The notes below the pieces were generated by a model. That model saw only the letters and a program-made list of their open reading frames with translations. It did no database searches and was not told the origin of the DNA. Shown in pieces: positions 1 through 6,074 of a stretch of DNA of 6,167 nucleotides. The translations under genes were made by a program, and so were the position numbers. The stretch lies in NCBI GenBank assembly GCA_043718245.1, contig JAYSWB010000018.1, positions 1-6,167 on the forward strand. The letters run 5' to 3'. The stretch is from JBAXAB01 sp043718245. Its GTDB lineage: Bacteria > Patescibacteriota > Minisyncoccia > Phycocordibacterales > CAIZLB01. Positions within the stretch are counted from its first letter, which is position 1; the number at the start of each line of letters is the position of its first letter.

Positions 1-451
1 CAAAAAAACATGGATCGATACTTTGGATAAAAGAGTACCCACACCAAAGAGCATGTGGTTTCCTTTCTGTAATATTTACTTCTAAGGTATTCTTTTTAAT
101 AGAGACTTCAATGGTTTCAATCCTAGGAAACTTTTTTGAAGTTTCACTTAGAATAAATTCCCCCGGAAAAATTAAAATATTGTTTTTAGGCAATAAATAA
201 AGATAGTAGCCAGAAATCATCTGATCGAGGGACAACCTTAGATCTTCTGTTTTTATTGTGACATTTCCATTGATTGATACGTCTTGGATTTTTAGAAACT
301 CAGATCTCATCACAAATATAAAAGAGCCCGTAATAAAAATGGCGAGAATAAGTCCAAAAACATAGCGGAATATTTTCCTTCGACGCCTCTTGATAACCAC
401 CTCTGATGGTCTCAAAAAACCGCGTGATTTGTAAATAGTGTGCTTGTTCAA
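1..451 (-). CDS. ftsQ: FtsQ-like cell-division protein with POTRA domain (partial, 3' end outside window)
   Basis: The first 150 residues of a bitopic membrane protein are visible. They comprise a short basic cytoplasmic N-terminus with an R/K cluster at residues 21-26 (KRRRRK), one hydrophobic segment at about 29-48, and then an extracytoplasmic POTRA-like domain at about 52-130 (FLKIQDVSINGN ... IETIEVSIKKNTLEVNITERKP). The ERKPHALW stretch at 129-136 matches the end of the FtsQ/DivIB POTRA domain, which in that family links early and late divisome proteins. C137 and C148 follow, a Trp-Cys...Cys arrangement I associate with CPR FtsQ-like proteins. The first possible start is a TTG at 451-449, directly after the serS stop and in the same frame. 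A GTG at codon 18, still before the membrane segment, is an alternative. An AGGG lies 14 nt before the TTG, too far for a convincing ribosome site, so translation is probably coupled to serS. The POTRA fold is fairly sure. The name FtsQ, rather than another POTRA protein, is likely but not proven without the C-terminal half. Confidence 0.72.
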   Translation of the reverse strand, partial: MNKHTIYKSRGFLRPSEVVIKRRRRKIFRYVFGLILAIFITGSFIFVMRSEFLKIQDVSINGNVTIKTEDLRLSLDQMISGYYLYLLPKNNILIFPGEFILSETSKKFPRIETIEVSIKKNTLEVNITERKPHALWCGYSFIQSIDPCFF

Positions 452-1714
452 TTACTTTATGAATTCCCTACCGCCCATATATGGCCGGAGTACTGCAGGA
501 ATTCGGATAGAACCATCCGCTTGTTGATTATTTTCAATTAGAGAAATGAGAAGGCGTGGAGTAGCAATAGCTGTATTGTTTAGAGAGTGTACAAAACGCA
601 ACTTTCCTTCTTTATCTCTATATCGAATATTGAGTCTTCTTGTTTGGAAATCATGAAAATATGAAGCAGAATGTGTCTCACGATATTTATTTTCAGACGG
701 CACCCACGCTTCGATGTCGTATTTTTTGACTTGTCCAAGCCCAAGATCACCTCCACAGTTTAGAACAACATGATATGGAATTTCTAGGGCTTGCAGTAAT
801 TGCTCTGCATTCGCAGTAACTTCTTCATGTAGTTTTACAGACTCCTGATGATCGGCTTCACATAATATCAACTGCTCGATTTTGAAAAATTCGTGCACGC
901 GCATCAAGCCTTTTGTGTCTTTGCCGTGACTGCCTGCTTCGCGACGAAAACACGGAGAAAATGAAACAAACTTTACCGGAAGTTTGCTAGCATCGATAAT
1001 CTCGTCGCTAAAATATGACATTGTGGCAACTTCACCAGTTCCTGCCAAGTATTCATTGTCCTGTGTTTTATACAAATCTTCTTCACCTTGTGGAATATAA
1101 CCTGTTCCAATTAATGTCTCTCTCTTTACAAGAGACGGTACAATCATCGGCTGATAATTCTGTTTGTGCATAAAATCCATTACGAATTGCCACACTGCCA
1201 TAGAAAGCAATGCACCGTCACTTTTTAGAAAATACCCTCGGAAGCCGGCAACCTTTGCACCACGATCAAAATCTGCCATGTCTTTTTCAAGGCATATATC
1301 AATGTGACTTTTTGGAGTGAAATTAAATTTTGGAATTGTTCCCCACTGGCGAACCTCCACATTTTCTGCGTCACTGTCACCTTCGGGGACTGACATGTCA
1401 GGAATATTCGGAACTGCAACCATTAGTTTTTGCCATTCCTGCATAACTTCGATAAGTGTTTTTTCAGATTCTTGAGCTGATTCTTTAACGACTTTCATTT
1501 GATCTATAAGTCTTTGGCGAGATTCGGGGTCTGCTGAAGAAATTTCTGTACTGTATTTATTCTGCTCTGCCTTGGCAGCCTCTACTTTTTGCATTAGCTC
1601 TCTGCGCTTGTCATCCACAGTCAAAAGGGCGTCCACATCGAAATTTATATGCTTCTTCCGAGCACCGTCTTTTATCAAGTCCCTATTATCGCGAATGAAT
1701 TTAATGTCTAACAT
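452..1714 (-). CDS. serS: Seryl-tRNA synthetase (SerRS)
   Basis: This class II cytoplasmic aminoacyl-tRNA synthetase charges tRNA-Ser with serine using ATP. At 420 residues it is full length for the bacterial family (about 425). The N-terminus (MLDIKFIRDN, then roughly 30-100) is the long antiparallel coiled coil that grips the tRNA-Ser variable arm. The serine-pocket motif TGE is at 226-228. Motif 2 runs about 254-281 (PCFRREAGSHGKDTKGL ... FFKIEQ). Motif 3 ends in the invariant arginine R387 followed by LLISLIEN, and the protein closes with the typical RPYMGG. In motif 3 the usual GSGLAVGR block is replaced by NNTAIATPR (379-387), a variant of the family rather than a lesion because the arginine is kept. 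The ATG at 1714-1712 fits the canonical N-terminus, and no Shine-Dalgarno precedes it. The gene is divergent from dprA and is followed without a gap by the ftsQ-like gene. Identification is secure. Confidence 0.97.
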   Translation of the reverse strand: MLDIKFIRDNRDLIKDGARKKHINFDVDALLTVDDKRRELMQKVEAAKAEQNKYSTEISSADPESRQRLIDQMKVVKESAQESEKTLIEVMQEWQKLMVAVPNIPDMSVPEGDSDAENVEVRQWGTIPKFNFTPKSHIDICLEKDMADFDRGAKVAGFRGYFLKSDGALLSMAVWQFVMDFMHKQNYQPMIVPSLVKRETLIGTGYIPQGEEDLYKTQDNEYLAGTGEVATMSYFSDEIIDASKLPVKFVSFSPCFRREAGSHGKDTKGLMRVHEFFKIEQLILCEADHQESVKLHEEVTANAEQLLQALEIPYHVVLNCGGDLGLGQVKKYDIEAWVPSENKYRETHSASYFHDFQTRRLNIRYRDKEGKLRFVHSLNNTAIATPRLLISLIENNQQADGSIRIPAVLRPYMGGREFIK

Positions 1715-1723
1715 CTTAAGAAA

Positions 1724-1729
1724 ATTTTA
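1724..1729 (-). promoter_or_regulatory. Candidate -10 element for serS
   Basis: On the minus strand a TAAAAT hexamer ends 9 nt before the serS ATG. No ribosome-binding sequence lies between. A TTGATA (1752-1757) is present upstream, but at 22 nt it is too far for a standard -35, so the element is weakly supported. The whole divergent gap is so AT-rich that chance matches are expected. It gains some weight because parB shows the same TAAAAT at exactly the same distance. Confidence 0.3.
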
Positions 1730-1755
1730 ACTTAAATTTATTTTTTAATCATATC

Positions 1756-1761
1756 AAAGGA
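1756..1761 (+). promoter_or_regulatory. Ribosome-binding site that decides the dprA start
   Basis: AAAGGA lies 8 nt before a TTG at 1770 and 17 nt before the first in-frame ATG at 1779. The spacing favours the TTG as the true dprA start. It is the clearest Shine-Dalgarno-like sequence in front of any gene in the window. Confidence 0.5.
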
Positions 1762-1769
1762 ATAAGATA

Positions 1770-2705
1770 TTGACCACTATGAATGAAGATATAAACAATT
1801 GGGAATTTCCAAGGATAGAGAAAATGTTAAAGGGTGATTTTCCCTTATTATTAAGCGAAATGCCGGGGGCACCAGATGAAATGTATGTATGCGGGAGCAG
1901 TAGGGCATTGTTTTTAGAGGATCATAAGTATTTGTGCATAGTAGGGTCGAGAAGGTACACCGAATATGGACGTAGGGTCTGTGAATGGCTTATTGAAGGC
2001 CTCAGAGGCACTAAAACAGTCATTGTGTCTGGTCTTGCCATGGGCATCGACACCGTCGCCCATAAATCAGCCATGGCGAACAGCTTGAAAACCATTGCCG
2101 TACCTGGGTCTGGGCTTAACCCTGAAATTATTTATCCGCGAATTAATGCTTATGTAGCCGAGGATATATTACAGAGCGGTGGGTGCTTACTTTCCCCTTT
2201 CAAACCGAATCAAGGCGCAACCAATTGGACTTTTCCGGTTCGAAATCAAATCATGGCAGGGATGTCACACGCCACTCTTATTATAGAAGGCGAGGAGGAC
2301 TCTGGGACGCTTATTACTGCAAAGTTATCAGCAGACTATAATAGAGACACGCTTGTCGTGCCGGGATCGATTTTCTCAGAGCACTCGAAAGGGCCGCACA
2401 AGTTGTTGAGAGATGGTGCCATTCCAATTACTAGTCAGAAAGATTTAAAAGAGGCGCTGGGTTTTGTAGATGAAGACAAGAAAATTTTGCATTTTGATAA
2501 CTGCACGGAGGACGAACTTAAAATTGTTTCAATTCTTGGCGCAGAGCCACTTCATAAAGACGAAATCATTCGCCTAACAAATCTTCCAACAAGCAAGGTG
2601 CACATCTTGATTTCTATTTTAGAAACCAAAAACCTGGTCGAACAAAAATACGGAAAAGTCTCTCTTCGCTATCCATTTTTTGGCAAAAACGCTAACTCTG
2701 TGTAA
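1770..2705 (+). CDS. dprA: DNA-processing protein DprA (Smf)
   Basis: DprA binds single-stranded DNA entering the cytoplasm during natural transformation, protects it and loads RecA. A pre-Rossmann segment (FPLLLSEMPGAPDEMYVCG, 24-42) leads into the Rossmann-like core at about 54-230. Core hallmarks are CIVGSRR (56-62), VSGLAMGID (86-94), AVPGSGL (110-116), FPVRNQIMAG (155-164) and EDSGTLITA (176-184). A C-terminal winged-helix domain follows at about 245-300 (TEDELKIVSILG ... NLVEQKYGKVSLRY). At 311 residues it is shorter than many DprA proteins because no N-terminal SAM-like domain is present, which is common. The start is either TTG at 1770, favoured by AAAGGA 8 nt upstream, or ATG at 1779. 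Only the first three residues differ. topA starts 14 bp downstream on the same strand, a pairing seen in many bacteria. The family is secure. The role in DNA uptake is inferred, since no other competence gene is visible here. Confidence 0.95.
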   Translation: MTTMNEDINNWEFPRIEKMLKGDFPLLLSEMPGAPDEMYVCGSSRALFLEDHKYLCIVGSRRYTEYGRRVCEWLIEGLRGTKTVIVSGLAMGIDTVAHKSAMANSLKTIAVPGSGLNPEIIYPRINAYVAEDILQSGGCLLSPFKPNQGATNWTFPVRNQIMAGMSHATLIIEGEEDSGTLITAKLSADYNRDTLVVPGSIFSEHSKGPHKLLRDGAIPITSQKDLKEALGFVDEDKKILHFDNCTEDELKIVSILGAEPLHKDEIIRLTNLPTSKVHILISILETKNLVEQKYGKVSLRYPFFGKNANSV

Positions 2706-2709
2706 TACT
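2680..2709 (+). promoter_or_regulatory. Possible internal promoter for topA
   Basis: TTGGCA (2680-2685, one mismatch from the -35 consensus) is followed 18 nt later by AATACT (2704-2709) with a TGn extension at 2701-2703. The -10 ends 10 nt before the topA ATG. The element lies in the last codons and stop of dprA. The -10 is only a 4-of-6 match, so this is a suggestion. Simple co-transcription with dprA is equally plausible. Confidence 0.22.
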
Positions 2710-2719
2710 TACGAATAAT

Positions 2720-4891
2720 ATGAAGTTACTGATCGTTGAGTCACCAGCAAAAGCCAAAACTATTTCAAAATATTTGAAGGGCGAATACAAAGTAGTCGCC
2801 TCTGTCGGTCACGTGCGTGATCTTCCAAAAAGCAACAAGAAAGCCATCGATATAAAGAAGGGCTTCGTACCCCACTATGAAATTTCTCCAGGTAAGGAAA
2901 AGGTTATCAGTGAAATTCGTTCTTTGGCAAAAAAAGCTGACGAAGTAATCCTCGCAACCGACCCCGATAGAGAAGGAGAAGCTATCGCATGGCATATAAA
3001 GGAAGCGGTTGGTTTGAAGAAACCAGCACGTGTTGTTTTCCACGAAATTACAGAAGAAGCAGTACAAGAAGCCATGAAGCATCCACGCCAGATTGATGAG
3101 AACTTAAGATATGCACAAGAGGCACGTCGCGTTTTGGATCGTCTTGTAGGTTACGATTTGTCAGGATTGATTTGGAAAAAGGTGCGATATGGATTATCGG
3201 CTGGCAGAGTGCAGTCCCCCGCACTAAGAATAATTATGGAACGTGAACGCGAAATTCGCGCTTTTATACCAGAGGCATATTATGTAATCACCGCAAAAAC
3301 TGAAACAAAGAAAAGCGATTCGATTGAATTTTCGTGTAGTAAAGAAATAAAAGATACTGCTACAGCTGAAAAAATTGTTTCCGTTGGAAAAAAATCAGAC
3401 TGGCACGTTAAAGATATTGAAGAATCAGAAGTAAAGCGATCGCCGAAGGCGCCGTTTATTACTTCTACCCTCCAGCAAACAGCTAGCACGCGTTTTGGAT
3501 TTTCTCCATCAAGAACTATGTCTTTGGCTCAAAAATTATACGAAGGTGGACATATTACTTACATGAGAACTGACAGTACGAATCTGAGCAAACTCGCAAT
3601 TGGTGAAGCCTCTACTACTATTAAAAAAGAATTTGGGGATAAGTATTTTGAAGTGCGCACATATGCATCAAAAAGCAAAAACGCTCAAGAAGCCCACGAA
3701 GCCATCCGTCCATCTCATGTTTCTGTTGAAAGTGCTGGTTCAAATGACGACGAGAAAAAGTTGTACAGATTGATAAGAGCCCGAACTTTAGCCTCACAAA
3801 TGTGCGATGCGAAAATTGCTAGAACAAAAATTGTGGCAAACATTATTAAGGATGATTTTCCTGATTTTACTGTCACAGGATCTCGAGTAATTTTTGATGG
3901 ATGGTTAAAAGCAGACCCAGATGCACGAGGTGAGGATGTTGAACTTCCAAAAGTGGCAAAAGATGAGGTATTAAAGTTGATTGACATAGCTTCACTTGAA
4001 AAGTTTACCGAACCGCCATCACGATACACCGAAGCTGGGCTTATTAAAGAAATGGAAAAGCGTGGAATTGGCCGACCTTCTACTTACGCAAGCATCATTC
4101 GCACCCTCGAAGAGCGTGAATACGTCACAAAACTAAACCGAACTATGACTCCAACCGATACAGGTGACGTGGTTAGCTCATTCCTTGAGGAACACTTCCC
4201 TTCATACATCAGCGACGACTTTACAGCCAAAATGGAAGACAAGTTAGATGATATTGCTCTTGGAAAGGAAACTTATGTTGACACTCTGACAAATTTCTAC
4301 GGACCATTTACAAAAGATGTCGAATCAAAAGAAAATTTGGATAAGGCCACGACTCTTGGCGAAGCAGATGAAAAATTTAAATGTCCAAAATGTGGAAGTT
4401 CAATGCAAATCAAATTGGCAAGAACTGGAAAGTTTTTAAGCTGTTCAAAATATCCAGAATGCGAGGGAGCACTCATGCTCGATGGGCATGAACTTCAAAA
4501 AGATACGCCGATTGGGAATGATCCTGCTAGTGGTTTGCCGATTTTTATAAAAGTTGGACGATTTGGTCCCTATGTTCAGTTGGGAGAAAAAACTAAGGAA
4601 ATAAAAAAACCAAGAATGGCGAGTATTCCGAAGGGAAAGGATTTGGCTAGTGTTACTGTAGATGATGCGGTTATCTATCTGTCACTTCCGCGTGATTTAG
4701 GTGTTCACGATGATACAGGTAAAAAAATTACAGCATCGATTGGAAGATTTGGTCCGTACATTGTGCATGAGACTGATTTTAGATCGCTTAAGACTGATGA
4801 TGTGTATAAAATTACGCATGAGCGAGCGATGGAGATTTTGAGAGAACCGAAGAAGGTGTCGAATAGGTTTAAGAAGAAAAAGAAGGAGTAA
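2720..4891 (+). CDS. topA: DNA topoisomerase I (type IA)
   Basis: This enzyme relaxes negative supercoils by cutting one strand through a 5'-phosphotyrosine and passing the other strand, using Mg2+ and no ATP. The Toprim domain opens the protein (LLIVESPAKAKTISKYL, catalytic E7) and carries DPDREGE at 81-87 (D81, D83, E85). The core includes GLSAGRVQSPALRIIMERE (158-176), the active-site block EGGHITYMRTDS with nucleophile Y281, and YTEAGLIKEMEKRGIGRPST (436-455). The C-terminus has a single four-cysteine zinc finger (C555, C558, C575, C581), then two GRFGPY repeats (613-618 and 676-681) and a lysine-rich end (KKKKKE). The mixture of one zinc ribbon with GRFGPY repeats differs from the E. coli multi-finger tail but is common elsewhere. 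At 723 residues the gene looks complete and intact. No Shine-Dalgarno is evident before the ATG, 14 bp after dprA, so translational coupling or a leaderless transcript is possible. The stop faces the parB stop across 5 bp. Confidence 0.97.
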   Translation: MKLLIVESPAKAKTISKYLKGEYKVVASVGHVRDLPKSNKKAIDIKKGFVPHYEISPGKEKVISEIRSLAKKADEVILATDPDREGEAIAWHIKEAVGLKKPARVVFHEITEEAVQEAMKHPRQIDENLRYAQEARRVLDRLVGYDLSGLIWKKVRYGLSAGRVQSPALRIIMEREREIRAFIPEAYYVITAKTETKKSDSIEFSCSKEIKDTATAEKIVSVGKKSDWHVKDIEESEVKRSPKAPFITSTLQQTASTRFGFSPSRTMSLAQKLYEGGHITYMRTDSTNLSKLAIGEASTTIKKEFGDKYFEVRTYASKSKNAQEAHEAIRPSHVSVESAGSNDDEKKLYRLIRARTLASQMCDAKIARTKIVANIIKDDFPDFTVTGSRVIFDGWLKADPDARGEDVELPKVAKDEVLKLIDIASLEKFTEPPSRYTEAGLIKEMEKRGIGRPSTYASIIRTLEEREYVTKLNRTMTPTDTGDVVSSFLEEHFPSYISDDFTAKMEDKLDDIALGKETYVDTLTNFYGPFTKDVESKENLDKATTLGEADEKFKCPKCGSSMQIKLARTGKFLSCSKYPECEGALMLDGHELQKDTPIGNDPASGLPIFIKVGRFGPYVQLGEKTKEIKKPRMASIPKGKDLASVTVDDAVIYLSLPRDLGVHDDTGKKITASIGRFGPYIVHETDFRSLKTDDVYKITHERAMEILREPKKVSNRFKKKKKE

Positions 4892-4896
4892 TTTCC

Positions 4897-5892
4897 CTAC
4901 AAACTAAAATTCTTCACCGAATACAATCCCTCGTCTTCGCTTACCTCTTCTTTTATAACTTCCTCCATCGCAGTATCTGCCACCACCTCAGGAATCTTTT
5001 CCTCCTCTTTTTTCTTGCTAATAATATCCAAAATATTATGCAAACTTTCCTGATCAAAGAAATCAATCACCACCTTTCCTCCCCTTTCTCTCTTTTCAAT
5101 AAACACCCTAGTACCAAGTGCATCATTTAGTCGTGCAACCATAAGATCAATCTCCGGATCATTCAACCTCTCCTTCTTTCGAATTCGATCAACCGCAATT
5201 CCACGCGCAATCGCTTCTGCCTCTCTAACATTTAATTTTTTAAACATTATTTCCTTGAACAAAGTCTCTTGTTCTTCAGGTCTTGATGTAAGCATCAAAA
5301 GCGGTCTCGTATGGCCTTCTGAGATTTTTCCTTCTGACACTGCTGTTAACATATGTTTTGGTAAAGTAAGTAGTCGAAGTGTATTCGTCACATATTCTCG
5401 GCTTTTGCCCATTTTCTCCGCAATTTGAACATGTTTTAAGCCAAACTCTTCAGAAAGTCTCTGGAACGAATACGCACGATCAACTGCATTTAAATCTTCG
5501 CGTTGTAAGTTTTCAATAATCGCCAATTCTAATTTTGTTCGAGCGTCATCCTCGTGCGCTCGGATGATGGCAGGAATCTGTTGAAGACCAGCGAGTTTTG
5601 AAGCTCGCAGTCGTCTCTCTCCTGAAATTAATTCATATTCCACAGCCAATCCTCCATCAGGTTTTGTAATTTCCTTTCGAGTTACAACAAGGGGCTGGAG
5701 CAACCCATACATTCGAATCGAATCCGACAAATCTTTCAATGTTGCAGGATCAAATTCTTTTCGTGGTTGATATGGATTCGGGCGAACTTTTTCGACTTCA
5801 ATCCAAAAAATTGAATTATTAAAATATGGAGTTGCAGGTCGATTGCTTTGTGGAATTTGCGTAGTGCTATTTGGAATAAGATTATCTCCCAT
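4897..5892 (-). CDS. parB: Chromosome-partitioning protein ParB (CTP-dependent DNA clamp)
   Basis: ParB loads at parS sites, closes as a CTP-dependent sliding clamp, and with ParA and SMC organises and segregates the origin region. All family boxes are present: RPNPYQPR (37-44), the CTP-binding GERRLRAS (91-98) and ENLQREDLN (127-135). The helix-turn-helix region at about 150-178 ends in KSREYVTNTLRLLTLP, followed by EGHTRPLL (192-199). A C-terminal dimerisation segment lies at about 246-292. After it comes a charged, mostly acidic tail (KKKEEEKIPEVV ... EEVSEDEG) of unknown role. At 331 residues it is slightly long for the family. The ATG at 5892-5890 has no Shine-Dalgarno, and a promoter -10 ends only 9 nt upstream. 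parA is not in the window. Spo0J/ParB is strongly favoured over Noc by context and motifs, though Noc-type specificity cannot be excluded by eye. Confidence 0.95.
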   Translation of the reverse strand: MGDNLIPNSTTQIPQSNRPATPYFNNSIFWIEVEKVRPNPYQPRKEFDPATLKDLSDSIRMYGLLQPLVVTRKEITKPDGGLAVEYELISGERRLRASKLAGLQQIPAIIRAHEDDARTKLELAIIENLQREDLNAVDRAYSFQRLSEEFGLKHVQIAEKMGKSREYVTNTLRLLTLPKHMLTAVSEGKISEGHTRPLLMLTSRPEEQETLFKEIMFKKLNVREAEAIARGIAVDRIRKKERLNDPEIDLMVARLNDALGTRVFIEKRERGGKVVIDFFDQESLHNILDIISKKKEEEKIPEVVADTAMEEVIKEEVSEDEGLYSVKNFSL

Positions 5893-5901
5893 GGTGGAAA
5901 T

Positions 5902-5931
5902 ATTTTAGCATACTATTGCGCCGCGCTCCAA
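5902..5931 (-). promoter_or_regulatory. parB promoter (extended -10)
   Basis: On the minus strand TTGGAG (5931-5926) is followed after 18 nt by TAAAAT (5907-5902), preceded by TGC, which makes an extended -10. The -10 ends 9 nt before the parB ATG, so a start site at the usual 6-8 nt would give a leader of only 1-3 nt. There is no Shine-Dalgarno, consistent with a leaderless or near-leaderless message. Promoter quality is good by eye. The leaderless reading is inference. Confidence 0.55.
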
Positions 5932-5946
5932 TGGACATTGCGCGGC
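5920..5946. promoter_or_regulatory. Inverted repeat spanning the parB -35
   Basis: GCCGCGC (5920-5926) and its exact complement GCGCGGC (5940-5946) flank a 13-nt loop that itself contains TCCA-A-TGGA. The left arm overlaps the end of the -35 hexamer. The GC-rich arms stand out against AT-rich surroundings. It could be an operator for autoregulation of parB. It could also be a structured DNA site left by earlier rearrangement. No T-tract follows on either strand, so it is not a terminator. Confidence 0.4.
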
Positions 5947-5947
5947 A

Positions 5948-5963
5948 TGATTCTGCAGAATCA
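5948..5963. repeat. 16-bp perfect palindrome upstream of parB
   Basis: TGATTCTGCAGAATCA reads identically on both strands. It lies 55 bp before the parB ATG and just beyond the inverted repeat around the -35. It shares 10 of 16 bases with the B. subtilis parS consensus TGTTTCACGTGAAACA, namely the outer TG.TTC....GAA.CA frame. The four central bases differ (TGCA against ACGT). That a palindrome is present is certain. Whether it is a parS variant, a repressor operator or chance is open. Confidence 0.5.
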
Positions 5964-6013
5964 ATAAGAAAAAGGGTCGCCCGCCGCACGAAAAGTGTGG
6001 CAAGCGACCCCTT
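5964..6013 (-). terminator. Rho-independent terminator on the minus strand
   Basis: On the minus strand the stem GGGTCGC (6010-6004) pairs with GCGACCC (5980-5974). An inner stem (CCACAC with GTGCGG, one G-U pair) closes a TTTTC loop, with a 3x3 internal loop between the two stems. The T-tract TTTTTCTT follows directly. The outer stem can be lengthened by G-U and A-U pairs into the T-tract. It would stop transcription arriving from the insertion sequence or the interrupted gene to the right, and so insulates parB. On the plus strand no T-tract follows, so it acts in one direction. Confidence 0.82.
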
Positions 6014-6027
6014 GATTATGGAGTGGG

Positions 6028-6074
6028 CTACTTTTTGGCCATCTCCCACTTGTATCCCACGGAGGGTATTGTGA
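6028..6074 (-). pseudogene. Possible 3' remnant of a gene interrupted by the insertion sequence
   Basis: Immediately outside the presumed IS end, one minus-strand frame ends IPSVGYKWEMAKK followed by TAG (6030-6028). The terminator stem begins about 15 nt after that stop, the normal layout of a gene 3' end. The frame differs from that of the IS orfB, so it is not simple read-through of the transposase. I do not recognise the peptide. It is very short, and an open frame of this length is expected by chance, so the support is the stop-terminator spacing only. Confidence 0.28.

Noticed and set aside
1225..1419. 64-codon minus-strand frame inside serS
   Set aside because: It is a shifted frame of the intact serS gene with no independent start signal or motif.
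1611..1619. TCATCCACA, one mismatch from a DnaA box
   Set aside because: A single site inside the serS coding sequence with no cluster or AT-rich unwinding element is not evidence for an origin, despite parB nearby.
2805..2820. CACGTG-centred sequence resembling parS inside topA
   Set aside because: Only 9 of 16 bases match the parS consensus, it is not a full palindrome, and the bases encode the conserved TopA SVGHVRD block.
2765..4029. Several minus-strand open frames of 66-105 codons inside topA
   Set aside because: They lie wholly within a well-conserved topA reading frame, have low-complexity products with no recognisable motif, and are shadows.
6022..6050. AGTGGG/CCCACT inverted repeat near the terminator
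   Set aside because: Six-base arms with a 17-nt loop and no T-tract are weak. It overlaps the possible gene tail and could be coincidence.
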